This document shows, in pieces, positions 50,420 to 59,237 of a DNA stretch of 64,000 nt. A model generated the notes under the pieces. The model ran no database searches and had not been told where the DNA came from. It saw only the letters and a list, made by a program, of their open reading frames with translations. Every line of letters begins with the position of its first letter. Position 1 is the first letter of the stretch. The position numbers were made by a program, and so were the translations under genes. This DNA comes from an uncultured Thalassolituus sp. (GTDB lineage: Bacteria; Pseudomonadota; Gammaproteobacteria; Pseudomonadales; Oceanobacteraceae), in the NCBI RefSeq assembly GCF_950066645.1, contig NZ_CATMFB010000006.1, forward strand, positions 1 through 64,000, read 5' to 3'.

Positions 50420-51102
50420 AAGTACTGATTGCGGACGATGAACTTCCCCTGCTGAGCTTTCTGCGGCGTGGTCTGGAGTCAGAGGGTATTGATGTTATCT
50501 GCGAAAGCGATGTTCACAACCTGATCGCGACCATCAGTCACGAAACGCCGGATATTGCGGTTCTCGACCGTATGTTCGGGCATACCGACAGTCTGATGCT
50601 GCTGCAGAGTATAAAGCGCTTACCGTCGGCCCCGATGATTCTTCTGTTAACCGCTATGGATGATGTCGCCGACCGGGTGGAAGGGCTGCGTCAGGGCGCC
50701 GACGACTACCTCTGCAAACCGTTCGATTTTGAAGAGCTGCTGGCCCGCATTCAGGTACTGGGCCGACGTTCTGTTCCCAACGCAGATTCGTCAGTGACCT
50801 CCCTGAGATGTGGGGAGCTTGTATTGTCTGCGGAAGAACGGATTGCCCGCTATCAGGGTGAAGAGATTCCACTGACACGACTGGAGTATGATCTGCTGGA
50901 GTTTTTCGTTGAAAATAGCGGCAAAGTGCTCAGTCGTGAGCGTATTCTGCAGAGGGTCTGGCAGGCGGAGAAAGATCCACTCACAAATATTGTGGATGTT
51001 TATATCAGTCGGTTGAGACAACGCCTCAGCAGCACTATCGATATCCGTATCGAAACGCTGCGAGGAAATGGCTACCGGTTACTGCAGCAACCGACAGCCT
51101 GA
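50416..51102 (+). CDS. OmpR/PhoB-family response regulator
   Basis: The 228-residue product has a receiver domain (MKVLIADDELPLLSFLRRGL; phospho-acceptor Asp51 in DIAVLDRMFGH; LLLTAMDD; ADDYLCKPF) and a C-terminal winged-helix DNA-binding domain (LTRLEYDLLEFFVENSGKVLSRE; VDVYISRLRQRL; GNGYRLL). It is coupled to the kinase gene by a 4-bp overlap and is convergent with the carbonic anhydrase gene. Its targets are not visible from the sequence. Confidence 0.96.
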   Translation: MKVLIADDELPLLSFLRRGLESEGIDVICESDVHNLIATISHETPDIAVLDRMFGHTDSLMLLQSIKRLPSAPMILLLTAMDDVADRVEGLRQGADDYLCKPFDFEELLARIQVLGRRSVPNADSSVTSLRCGELVLSAEERIARYQGEEIPLTRLEYDLLEFFVENSGKVLSRERILQRVWQAEKDPLTNIVDVYISRLRQRLSSTIDIRIETLRGNGYRLLQQPTA

Positions 51103-51125
51103 GGGTGCTTATTTTTTCATTGGTA

Positions 51126-51977
51126 TTACTTAATCGCCGACAGCAACTGTGGATTCAGAACCAGGTTGCGGACGCCGTGAGCGTGGTCTTCGTCAAAGCG
51201 GTTGTCATTACACCACTTGCCGACAGAATTAATGTCAACCACCGCAACTTCAGGACGGACACTCCAGCTCACCTGCAGAGGTGACCCTTTTTCGTTGTAT
51301 GAAGGACCAGTAGTCGAACCTTCATACTCTACCGGAGTGCCGGTATCTGTTGGAATATTGGCCGCCTGGAAGTAACCATTCTGCTGACTGATCTGAGCCA
51401 TCTCAACAAAATCGGCTGCGGATGAATCATTCGCCAGAACAATCACCTGAGCTTCCACACGCAGCTGCGGGTTCATGATGTTTTCCTGCAGACAAGCCCC
51501 CAGTGTCGGGCCTGGTTCGATCTGCGCAGTGGTGTGAACGAAGTGAACTTCGATTGTGTCGCCCGGTACCAGACCACCACAGATATCTGCTTTCACTGGC
51601 TTCAGCTGCTTTTTCTTCAGCTCGCCGTCAAACAGATAACCTGTGCCATGCCCCTGGCCGTCGCCATTACCTGCATACGTTGTGAACTCCCCACCTTTAT
51701 GCTCGGCACCAATATGAAAGTGGATATTGCAGAGATTCATCTCGCTGCGATCAGGCGCAGTTGAAAACTTATTGCTGTTAGTGCCCGCAGCAACATCGAT
51801 ATCTCGCGGTGACTGCGGGCCAAAGCCTTTACCTTCGGTGTTCACGGCCAGTGCCGCACGTTGCTGTTCGATAACGCTGTCTGCAACATCTGTAATGGCT
51901 TCTTTTTTAGCGCCAGCCATTGCTATCGCAGGTGTCAGAATCAGACCCGCCAGCATCGCTGTTTTCATTGTTTTCAT
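51126..51977 (-). CDS. Periplasmic delta-class carbonic anhydrase
   Basis: This enzyme would catalyse reversible hydration of CO2 with a zinc ion. The 283-residue product has a signal peptide (AIAMA-GAKK) and the features of delta-class enzymes first found in diatoms: GFGPQSPRDIDVAAGTN, the HxH pair in NLCNIHFHIGAEHKGGEF, VHFVHTT with further His, and Cys residues in ADICGG, GACLQEN and KWCNDNRF for disulfides. ATG 51977 with GGAGAG 7 bp upstream is chosen over a start further upstream. It is convergent with the two-component system. Class assignment is by motif recall. Confidence 0.85.
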   Translation of the reverse strand: MKTMKTAMLAGLILTPAIAMAGAKKEAITDVADSVIEQQRAALAVNTEGKGFGPQSPRDIDVAAGTNSNKFSTAPDRSEMNLCNIHFHIGAEHKGGEFTTYAGNGDGQGHGTGYLFDGELKKKQLKPVKADICGGLVPGDTIEVHFVHTTAQIEPGPTLGACLQENIMNPQLRVEAQVIVLANDSSAADFVEMAQISQQNGYFQAANIPTDTGTPVEYEGSTTGPSYNEKGSPLQVSWSVRPEVAVVDINSVGKWCNDNRFDEDHAHGVRNLVLNPQLLSAIK

Positions 51978-52116
51978 TACTCTGCTCTCCGTAGTTTGAG
52001 ACATGGTGAATTGTCAGGGCACTAAGGTACCGGGAGAGACTGAAAACGGCCTGAAAAGAAGATTAAAAAAAGATTAATAATGCGTATAAAGGCATCAGCA
52101 TAAGCGGAATATCCGC

Positions 52117-53166
52117 TCAAAGTTCCACTTTGCTTCCTGATCCGGTAAAGGGACGGAACTGCTCTATACACTGTGCGGGAGTCACGCCAAATTCGCGTCG
52201 GAATGCGGTTATAAAATTAGAGCTGTGATTATAGCCGGCCTGATAGGCGACCTCACCGATACTCACACCAGCCACCAAAAGCGCACGACGAGCCTGTTCC
52301 AGCTGACGCTTACGGATGTATTTCTGAACCGTCATATTAAACGATGACTTAAAACGTTTCTGTAATGTACTGACACTCATTCGTCCTTCTGCGGCAATCT
52401 CTTTTACGCCGGAACCATGTAAGACCGCACGGTCTACCAGACTCAATAACGCAGCGTCAGCGGCAGGAGGGTAAGCATGCTCACCCTCAGGAATAGCACT
52501 CAACTCGTGCAGACATTCGCGCACAATCGCAAGAACGAGGTATTCAGCATTCACCTGAGACTGCAGATCTGATCTGTTATCAGTTGTCATCAGTGACGTA
52601 ACTGCGTCCAGAAGATGAGCAGGCAACGGCCACGCCTTTGAGCACCCATGATGACTGAACAATCTTCTGACGAAATCATCTCCAGATACCGACCGGCGCT
52701 CGAACCAGGACTGCGCGAGCGTGATATTTATTTTGCGGACACGGTGACCTGCTTCAAGGTAACGACTGAATATGTCCCGCTGACCGACAACCAGTGTATG
52801 CAGTAAAGGTACCCCGCCGTCTTCCACCGACGACGTATGTTTCAGGCTGTGCTTACGTCCACCAAGCGAAAACCTGAGATCAGCCTCGAACACAATATTG
52901 ATACTCAGCCCGGGGGCGACCTCCGCTGTGCTGATCGCCGCCTGGACCTCGCAACCATCAACGACATGCAGAGAGATGTCATCTGAAATCTGCCTGTGCC
53001 AGAAACGCCCCTCCATCAGGTGTTGCCTGCGGTCTTCTGCCGTCAGGTTCTGAAGTCCAGCGCGACCATTCATTGCGCGGATTTCGTCCCCAGACACCCG
53101 GGGCGCACTTTGCTCGGCCGCATCAACAGGATCACGTTCCTTCATAACAATCTGCTCTTTTCGCAT
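52117..53166 (-). CDS. AraC-family regulator of the iron/heme island (PchR-like)
   Basis: The 349-residue product has an N-terminal effector domain (about residues 20-230) and two C-terminal AraC helix-turn-helix motifs (VKEIAAEGRMSVSTLQKRFKSSF and VSIGEVAYQAGYNHSSNFITAFRREFG). The size and layout, with a SINIVFEADLRFSLGG-type effector domain, resemble PchR/YbtA-type siderophore or iron regulators. ATG 53166 (AGGGAG upstream) is taken; GTG 53193 and ATG 53145 are alternatives. It is divergent from the TonB-dependent receptor, with a Fur-box-like sequence between them. Confidence 0.85.
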   Translation of the reverse strand: MRKEQIVMKERDPVDAAEQSAPRVSGDEIRAMNGRAGLQNLTAEDRRQHLMEGRFWHRQISDDISLHVVDGCEVQAAISTAEVAPGLSINIVFEADLRFSLGGRKHSLKHTSSVEDGGVPLLHTLVVGQRDIFSRYLEAGHRVRKINITLAQSWFERRSVSGDDFVRRLFSHHGCSKAWPLPAHLLDAVTSLMTTDNRSDLQSQVNAEYLVLAIVRECLHELSAIPEGEHAYPPAADAALLSLVDRAVLHGSGVKEIAAEGRMSVSTLQKRFKSSFNMTVQKYIRKRQLEQARRALLVAGVSIGEVAYQAGYNHSSNFITAFRREFGVTPAQCIEQFRPFTGSGSKVEL

Positions 53167-53206
53167 AGCAACAAACGACTCCCTGAGAGACACCTCAAAG
53201 GTAGAA

Positions 53207-53221
53207 TAATAACGATTCTCA
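53207..53221. promoter_or_regulatory. Fur-box-like site between the AraC regulator and the TonB receptor
   Basis: TAATAACGATTCTCA matches 11 of 14 informative positions of the 7-1-7 Fur motif TGATAAT-N-ATTATCA. It lies in the 92-bp divergent gap, 37 bp upstream of the receptor start. Confidence 0.65.
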
Positions 53222-53258
53222 TTTGAAAATCACGGATTAATATTAAGGAGTCTTCCGT

Positions 53259-55358
53259 ATGTCCGCTAAGATACCTTCCGGTTACAGCGCCCTCGCAGTA
53301 GCGATCGGCCTGACTGTCTCTGCCCCTTCGATCGCAGCGCAGGTCACGACCGACGACGAAGCCAAACCACTTCAGCTCGACACTGTCGAAGTCTGGGGAA
53401 CCGCAGTCATCTCTTCTTCCGTCAACATCGATGAAGACAGCATGCAATTGCGTCAGGCAGACCACATCTCAGATCTGCTACGTACGATTCCGGGTGTCGA
53501 TGTCGGTGGCGCTCATTCGCTGAACCAGCGCATAACTATCCGCAGCATGGATGACAAAGACATCGACATCACCATTGATGGTGCGCGTCAGAACACTTAC
53601 ATGTTCCACCATATGGGTAACCTGCAGATCCACGCAGATATCCTTGAGTCTGTGGACATACAGGTTGGCAAAAACTCGGTTATCAATGGCGGCCTGGGTG
53701 GTACGGTGAAGTTCCGTACCAAGTCAGCAGATAAGTTGCTCCAGAAAAACGCGCAGTTCGGCGGCCGTCTGCAGGCCGGCTACAACAGCAACAAAGGTCA
53801 CAGCCTTGCCGCAACAGGGTATGGCCAGCTCACGGAGCAGGTCGACGTTCTCGCTTATCACAACCATGTGCAGCGCGGTAACTACACCGTCGGCGGCGGT
53901 GAGATCCTGGATTCAAATGGCGATGAACTGGAAGGCACAGATGGCGAAGTTCTGGGTCTTGAAGGTACCCAGAAAGACAGCCTGTTGAAGTTCGGGATCG
54001 ATCTTGATGCCAACCAGCGTCTGAGTATTGGCTACGAGCGCTATCGCGACAAAGGCGACTACAGCCAGCGCCCGGATATGGGACTCGCCACGGATCTGGC
54101 AATCGGAAACTCTCTTGGTATTCCATTAGAATGGCCCACCGAGTTTGACCGCGATACCTACACCATTAATTACGATGCTCAGCTGGGCGCAACGTATATC
54201 GAAGCCACACTTTACAACAACGAAAGTACCTTTAACCGGGATGAAACCGGCTACGCAGAAAACCCAGCGTTTGCCGATTCCGCAGGACGGGGAACCGGGA
54301 TCGCACAACTACGCGGCGTAAACCTGTTGCTTGAAAGCTCGCTCAACGACCACACGCTGACCTATGGTATCGAGCACACCTTGTATGACACCGAGTACAA
54401 GTACGTTCTGACCAGCGGTGACACTGAAAGGAATACCGAAGATTCGGCGACCACCAGCCTTTATCTCCAGGATCGCTGGAACATCAAAAATACCGACATC
54501 ATTATTGGTGGTCGCTATGACACGGTCGAACTGAACACGACACTGACAGACGACAGCTTCAGTGAATTCACTGCCGGTCTGGGCATTGAACAACAAATTA
54601 CTGATGGCTTAAGCGCCGGCTTGCACAGCACTCAGCTGTTCAAAGCCCCAGAGGTAGCGGAAGTCTATGTTGGCGCTGGTTTATACGATACGCCAAACCC
54701 TGATATCGAAGCAGAAACGGGCATCAACCATGAACTGAGCCTGGATTACGCTGATGCAGTACTGGGTGCCGATAAATTCAGTGTTGGCGCAACTGTGTTT
54801 CAGACGGAGATCAACGACTACATCTACGACTACGCAGCCCGCGGTTTCAAAGACAACGTGGGTGATCTGACCATTCGTGGCTCTGAACTCTACCTCGGCT
54901 ATGACATCGCTAACCTGCAAACCATGCTGACATTCTCACGCGCTGCCAGTGATCTGAATGCGACGTCTGAGTACCCACAATTCGATGGCGCACGCATCGA
55001 CCGCCAACAGGGTAATACGTTGAGCCTGAACCTCGACTACACCCTACCCGCAACGGGAATTACGCTGCACGCTGACGTCCTGAATGTCGACGATCTGGAC
55101 GATGCTCTGGATATCGATGGCGCTTCATTAGATAAAGCCAAAGACGGCTACACCGTTGTTAACGTCTCCGCACGTTGGGCACCTTCTACGGTCTCAGGTC
55201 TGACGGTAACTGCGGGTATCGATAACCTGACTGACGAGTTTTATGCATCGCAGTCAAGCCGAACGGGGGTATCCAATCACCCACGCTTTGGCGAATTGTA
55301 CTTGTACGACTACGAGCCAGGGCGCAACTACAAACTGACTCTGGCCTACCAGTTCTGA
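53259..55358 (+). CDS. TonB-dependent outer-membrane receptor, heme/hemoprotein type
   Basis: The 699-residue receptor has a signal peptide (SIAA-QVT), a TonB box-like LDTVEVWG, a plug domain (about residues 55-160, ISDLLRTIPGVDVGG, ITIRSMDDKDIDITIDGARQN) and a 22-strand barrel ending in AYQF. The segment FKAPEVAEVY...NPDIEAE corresponds to the FRAP...NPNL motif around the conserved His region of heme receptors. It carries heme or hemoprotein across the outer membrane with TonB energy. It is the only plus-strand gene of the island, convergent with hmuV, and probably controlled by Fur and the AraC protein. Confidence 0.9.
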   Translation: MSAKIPSGYSALAVAIGLTVSAPSIAAQVTTDDEAKPLQLDTVEVWGTAVISSSVNIDEDSMQLRQADHISDLLRTIPGVDVGGAHSLNQRITIRSMDDKDIDITIDGARQNTYMFHHMGNLQIHADILESVDIQVGKNSVINGGLGGTVKFRTKSADKLLQKNAQFGGRLQAGYNSNKGHSLAATGYGQLTEQVDVLAYHNHVQRGNYTVGGGEILDSNGDELEGTDGEVLGLEGTQKDSLLKFGIDLDANQRLSIGYERYRDKGDYSQRPDMGLATDLAIGNSLGIPLEWPTEFDRDTYTINYDAQLGATYIEATLYNNESTFNRDETGYAENPAFADSAGRGTGIAQLRGVNLLLESSLNDHTLTYGIEHTLYDTEYKYVLTSGDTERNTEDSATTSLYLQDRWNIKNTDIIIGGRYDTVELNTTLTDDSFSEFTAGLGIEQQITDGLSAGLHSTQLFKAPEVAEVYVGAGLYDTPNPDIEAETGINHELSLDYADAVLGADKFSVGATVFQTEINDYIYDYAARGFKDNVGDLTIRGSELYLGYDIANLQTMLTFSRAASDLNATSEYPQFDGARIDRQQGNTLSLNLDYTLPATGITLHADVLNVDDLDDALDIDGASLDKAKDGYTVVNVSARWAPSTVSGLTVTAGIDNLTDEFYASQSSRTGVSNHPRFGELYLYDYEPGRNYKLTLAYQF

Positions 55359-55404
55359 AGAAATAGAAAGGTAGACGGCATCACGCAACGTGCTGCCGTC
55401 TGAA

Positions 55405-56235
55405 TTATGCGTAGCTGTATTCGCGGAGACGTTCGGCAGGCGCCGGATTGGCGGGATTACGGATCATCCAGTGACGGTTATTACGCGCATAATCGTTAGC
55501 CAACAGACCAGGAAGGTCGTACACCACCTGTAAAATCTGAGGCATGGTGAGTAATTCAACGGGGCCGAAAGCCACCACTTCTCCCTGCTTGAGCAGCAAT
55601 ACCCGGTCTGCCCAGGATGCAGCCAATGCCATGTCATGCATTACCGCCAACACACCTACGCCCGCTCCGGCGAATTCAGAGACTCGGTTCATGATGCTGT
55701 GCTGATGCGCTGGGTCAGCGGCAGAAAAGCATTCATCCAGTAACAGGTAATGCCCTTCGCCGCCCTTTTCCCGACAACTCCAGATCTGAACCAGCACCCG
55801 CGCCATCTGGGTACGCTGCTGCTCCCCTCCGGACAACCCGGTGTATTCCCGCCCTCGCAGATGCCAGACATCCATCAGCTGCATGGCTTCCTGCTGCCAG
55901 TGACGGGTGCGTACTTCATCCATGTGCGGGCTCCGCCCCAGAGCGACAACTTCGTGGACTCTCAGCGGAAAAGACAGAGTGACACTCTGTGGCATCACCG
56001 CCAGCCGCCGGGCTCTCTCGGTAGCAGGCATCCTGTGCAGGGCTTGTCCGGCCAGAAGCACATCCCCCTGATCGGCCCTGAGTTCATTCGTCAGGCAACT
56101 GAGCAACGTACTCTTGCCTGCGCCATTGGCCCCCAGCACCGCAATACGGTCACCGGACGATACTTCAAGGCTGACATCCGAGAGTATGTGCCGACCGCCA
56201 AGGCGAACAGACAGGTGTTTTGCACTGAGCGTCAT
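55405..56235 (-). CDS. hmuV: Heme ABC transporter ATP-binding protein HmuV
   Basis: This is the ATPase of the heme importer at the inner membrane. The 276-residue product has Walker A GANGAGKST, the Q-loop region MPQSVTLSF, the ABC signature LSGGEQQRTQMARVL, Walker B YLLLDECFSAAD and the switch His in VMHDMALA. The start is taken as the ATG at 56235, which overlaps the hmuU stop (ATGA) and has AGGA 8 bp upstream; a further ATG lies 6 bp before it. It is the last gene of hmuR-Y-S-T-U-V. Confidence 0.96.
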   Translation of the reverse strand: MTLSAKHLSVRLGGRHILSDVSLEVSSGDRIAVLGANGAGKSTLLSCLTNELRADQGDVLLAGQALHRMPATERARRLAVMPQSVTLSFPLRVHEVVALGRSPHMDEVRTRHWQQEAMQLMDVWHLRGREYTGLSGGEQQRTQMARVLVQIWSCREKGGEGHYLLLDECFSAADPAHQHSIMNRVSEFAGAGVGVLAVMHDMALAASWADRVLLLKQGEVVAFGPVELLTMPQILQVVYDLPGLLANDYARNNRHWMIRNPANPAPAERLREYSYA

Positions 56236-57305
56236 ATCCATTTCCTGCTTTGCTGTACAAGAAGAATCAGAAACACCGGGCCACCGATCAGCGCCATCAA
56301 CAGGCCGACAGGAAGATCTGCCGGTGCCATCACTGTACGTGCCAGAGTGTCAGCCACCAGCAGGAGCAGCGCTCCAGCAATGGCAGACAGCGGCAGCAGA
56401 CTCCGATGATCCGGGCCCACAGACAGCCTCAGCAGATGAGGCACCACCAGGCCAATAAAACCAATCATGCCACTGACAGCCACTCCGGCGCCGACCATCA
56501 GTGCCGCAGCCCCCAATAACAGACGCTTTTCACGTTGGACGGGAAAGCCGAGATGTCCGGCAACCTGCTCTCCCATCAGCATGGCATTGAGGACCCGCGC
56601 GCGCGTACAGACCAGAATCAGAGGCAGACCAATAAGGCAGGCTACCGCACCGATTTCTGTCCAGCGCGCATTTGCGAGACTGCCCATCGACCAGAAGGTC
56701 ATATCCCGCAGCTGCTGATCATCTGCCATGTAGGTAAGGACACCGGTCGCTGCTCCGGCAAGCACATTGATGGCAATACCGGCCAGCAATAACAGCGCAA
56801 CCTGAGTTTTGCCCTGACGGGTTCCCAGACGGTAGATTACCAGGGTAACCAGAAGGCCTCCCGCAAACGCAGCCAGTGGCAATGCCCACGGGCCTGTCAG
56901 ACCCTTCCATCCCTGCAGCCAGGTAGCACTCAGAACGATCACTGACACTGCCGCCAGAGCAGCGCCACTGGAGACACCAATCAAACCGGGGTCAGCAAGG
57001 GGGTTACGGAAAACCCCCTGCGTCACACAACCGGCAACCGCCAGCCCCGCGCCGACGAGCATCGCCAGCACCACCCGTGGCAGCCGTAGTTCACGCACGA
57101 CCCAGTCAGCCGAGCCCGCCAGAGACTCGCCCTGCAGCGTCCTCCAGACGGACGCGAAAATATCGTTCACCTGCAACGTCATGGGTCCCGTCAGTAATGC
57201 CCAGACGGCGACCAGAAGCAGCAGTGAACATAAAGCGGTCAGCGCCAGTGTTGCCTTACCCGGTAAGGACGTGCCCGGCGCCGTGCGTAACGCCAGCCCC
57301 GTCAC
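56232..57305 (-). CDS. hmuU: Heme ABC transporter permease HmuU (FecCD family)
   Basis: This is the inner-membrane permease of the heme importer. The 357-residue product has about ten transmembrane helices and the FecCD-family motifs LRLPRVVLAMLVGAGLAVAG, GVFRNPLADPGLIGVSSGAAL, LAGIAINVLAGAATG and GFIGLVVPHLLRLSVGPDHR. The start overlaps the hmuT stop (ATGA) and its own stop overlaps the start of hmuV, so hmuT, hmuU and hmuV are translationally coupled. Confidence 0.96.
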   Translation of the reverse strand: MTGLALRTAPGTSLPGKATLALTALCSLLLLVAVWALLTGPMTLQVNDIFASVWRTLQGESLAGSADWVVRELRLPRVVLAMLVGAGLAVAGCVTQGVFRNPLADPGLIGVSSGAALAAVSVIVLSATWLQGWKGLTGPWALPLAAFAGGLLVTLVIYRLGTRQGKTQVALLLLAGIAINVLAGAATGVLTYMADDQQLRDMTFWSMGSLANARWTEIGAVACLIGLPLILVCTRARVLNAMLMGEQVAGHLGFPVQREKRLLLGAAALMVGAGVAVSGMIGFIGLVVPHLLRLSVGPDHRSLLPLSAIAGALLLLVADTLARTVMAPADLPVGLLMALIGGPVFLILLVQQSRKWI

Positions 57306-58147
57306 TCGCCTGCCACCTCAACCGTTCCGGAAGTGGGGTACAGGAGAGGAATCAGCAATTCGAGCACCTCAGGAAGACGTGGACCAAATCCGAGTACCAG
57401 CCCGACATCAACATGATGGATACGCCCTGATGAGGCAGCCGGAGTCATGGCGAGGGTCCGTTCGATCTGATCACCGGCATCGTCTCCGGTATGACCGACA
57501 AGCACCACCTGAGGAGCTGCCTGAAGGGCCCCCTCAGCACTGACAGGCTTGTAGCCACGATGCGTAAACACGTTCGAGGCACCCATCATATCGAGCAAAG
57601 CCTGAGCACCGGTCTTCTGTCCCGCCGCCATCAGGCCACGGTTACCCGCACCGAGCAGAAACAGGGTGTCTGGGTGGGCATCCGGAATACGGGCAAGGGC
57701 TGCCTGGCTGCGCTCACCGACCGACGCCGCCAGACGCCGAGCTTCTTCTGTCAGGTTGAGCGTTTCACCCACCGCAATGATTCGTGCCTGCACTCCGGCA
57801 ACGGAATCTTCAGCAGCTATCCGGCGGACCCTGATACCCGCTTCCTGCAGTTGTGCAAACACAGTCTCAGGCCCGGCATCATCGCTGGCGATCACCAGAT
57901 CTGGATGCAGCGCAAGGATGCCCTCGGCCGAAAGCTGCCTCATATAGCCGACCTGAGGCAGATCCAGAGCGGCTTTCGGGTAGCGACTGGTCGTATCCAC
58001 CGCAACCAGACGATCCTGCGCGCCCAGAGCGTAAACAATTTCCGTCAGAGCACCATCAATACTCACAACCCGCTCTGCTGCATGGGTTGCCTGTGACAGT
58101 CCACAGGCAACCAGAAGCGTCATCAGATATCCGCTGAGGCGCCTCAT
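57302..58147 (-). CDS. hmuT: Periplasmic heme-binding protein HmuT
   Basis: This is the periplasmic binding protein delivering heme to HmuUV. The 281-residue product has a signal peptide (GLSQATHA-AER) and a class-III binding-protein body: VVSIDGALTEIVYALGAQDRLVAVDTTSRYP, DLVIASDDAG, and FTHRGYKPVSAEG with a Tyr that often ligates heme iron in HmuT. The start at 58147 has AGGAGAGG upstream and overlaps the hmuS stop (ATGA). The frame extends further upstream, but that would run into hmuS. Confidence 0.94.
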   Translation of the reverse strand: MRRLSGYLMTLLVACGLSQATHAAERVVSIDGALTEIVYALGAQDRLVAVDTTSRYPKAALDLPQVGYMRQLSAEGILALHPDLVIASDDAGPETVFAQLQEAGIRVRRIAAEDSVAGVQARIIAVGETLNLTEEARRLAASVGERSQAALARIPDAHPDTLFLLGAGNRGLMAAGQKTGAQALLDMMGASNVFTHRGYKPVSAEGALQAAPQVVLVGHTGDDAGDQIERTLAMTPAASSGRIHHVDVGLVLGFGPRLPEVLELLIPLLYPTSGTVEVAGE

Positions 58148-59211
58148 GACACCTCTCCTGCTGTTGCTTCGACGAGCGAGAAGTCCGCCTCGATGGAAGC
58201 AATCAGTGCCTGCCACGCTGGATTTTCAGGCTCGCCATTTTTGCGTTCGCCAAACATCAGGGCCAGTTGTTCACCGTCAGTATCGAATACCTCCAGTGAT
58301 GTCACGATACCGTCACTGGTCGGCTTACGAACCACCCACGCCTGACCGATCTGAGTAGTATCGGCATGCAGGTTAAAACCAGGGTCGAGTACGTTAAACC
58401 ACGGACCTGTACGCTTCAGATGTTTTACCGGACCCGTGTGAATCTGAATCACTCCCGGGCTACCCACAAACACCATGATAGAAAGCTGGGTTTCTGCGGC
58501 GCTGGTTAATGCAGCCTCAAAGGCAGTCGAAGTCACCTGACGGGCGTAGTCATCACGCACAGCACGATAGGCCGTTGCACGTGTTGTCTTGTGCTTTTTC
58601 AACAACGCCAGAAAATGGTGAACATCCTTCAGTTCACTCCAGCCCTGCTCAAGCGCTTCAACATCCAGTGGATGATCTTCCGCCGGCTCACTGACCCGCG
58701 GAGAAACGTCGACAGAGGCCTCCTGATCATCACTGGTAAATTCCGCGATCAACGCATCAAACGCCTCGATGTCTGTTGCTTCACGAGCATAAATTTTATG
58801 CACGGCTTCGCCATATTCATCAAAGAACTGCAGGCTGCGACGTTCACCAACCGGGCTGTCTTCCCTGACGGCAAACGCCGTTTCAAAGCGGTTAAAAAAT
58901 ACCCGAAGGTCGATAACGCCCAGGGCAAGTCCCATGTTTCCATGAATACTGAGATCTTTATATTGCCCGGTTTTTTCATGCACCATGGCATCGTTCCGGG
59001 TCAGAGCCATGACCTCACCCAAAGACTCGATTCTTGCCATAATGCCTTTTGCATCACTGCGCAGGCGGATCACACCTTCTCCAGTGCGGGTTGCCAGCAA
59101 TTCTGCTTCACTGACACCAAGAACCTCCGCTGCATTTCTGATACGCAGTGCAGGATTGTCTTTTTTCAGCTGCTCCCAACGGGTACCCAGCTCCTGATAT
59201 GCCTGATTCAT
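58144..59211 (-). CDS. hmuS: Hemin-degrading factor HmuS
   Basis: This is a HemS/HmuS/ChuS-family cytoplasmic protein that binds and degrades, or traffics, heme after import. The 355-residue product has two related halves, LGEVMALTRNDAMVHEKTGQYKDLSIHG in the first and SIMVFVGSPGVIQIHTGPVKHLKRTGPWFNVLDPGFNLHAD in the second. The ATG at 59211 has GGAG about 9 bp upstream; a TTG 18 bp before it is less likely. It lies in the middle of the hmu operon. Confidence 0.95.
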   Translation of the reverse strand: MNQAYQELGTRWEQLKKDNPALRIRNAAEVLGVSEAELLATRTGEGVIRLRSDAKGIMARIESLGEVMALTRNDAMVHEKTGQYKDLSIHGNMGLALGVIDLRVFFNRFETAFAVREDSPVGERRSLQFFDEYGEAVHKIYAREATDIEAFDALIAEFTSDDQEASVDVSPRVSEPAEDHPLDVEALEQGWSELKDVHHFLALLKKHKTTRATAYRAVRDDYARQVTSTAFEAALTSAAETQLSIMVFVGSPGVIQIHTGPVKHLKRTGPWFNVLDPGFNLHADTTQIGQAWVVRKPTSDGIVTSLEVFDTDGEQLALMFGERKNGEPENPAWQALIASIEADFSLVEATAGEVS

Positions 59212-59237
59212 AATATTTTTCTCCGTCAACGAAAGGT

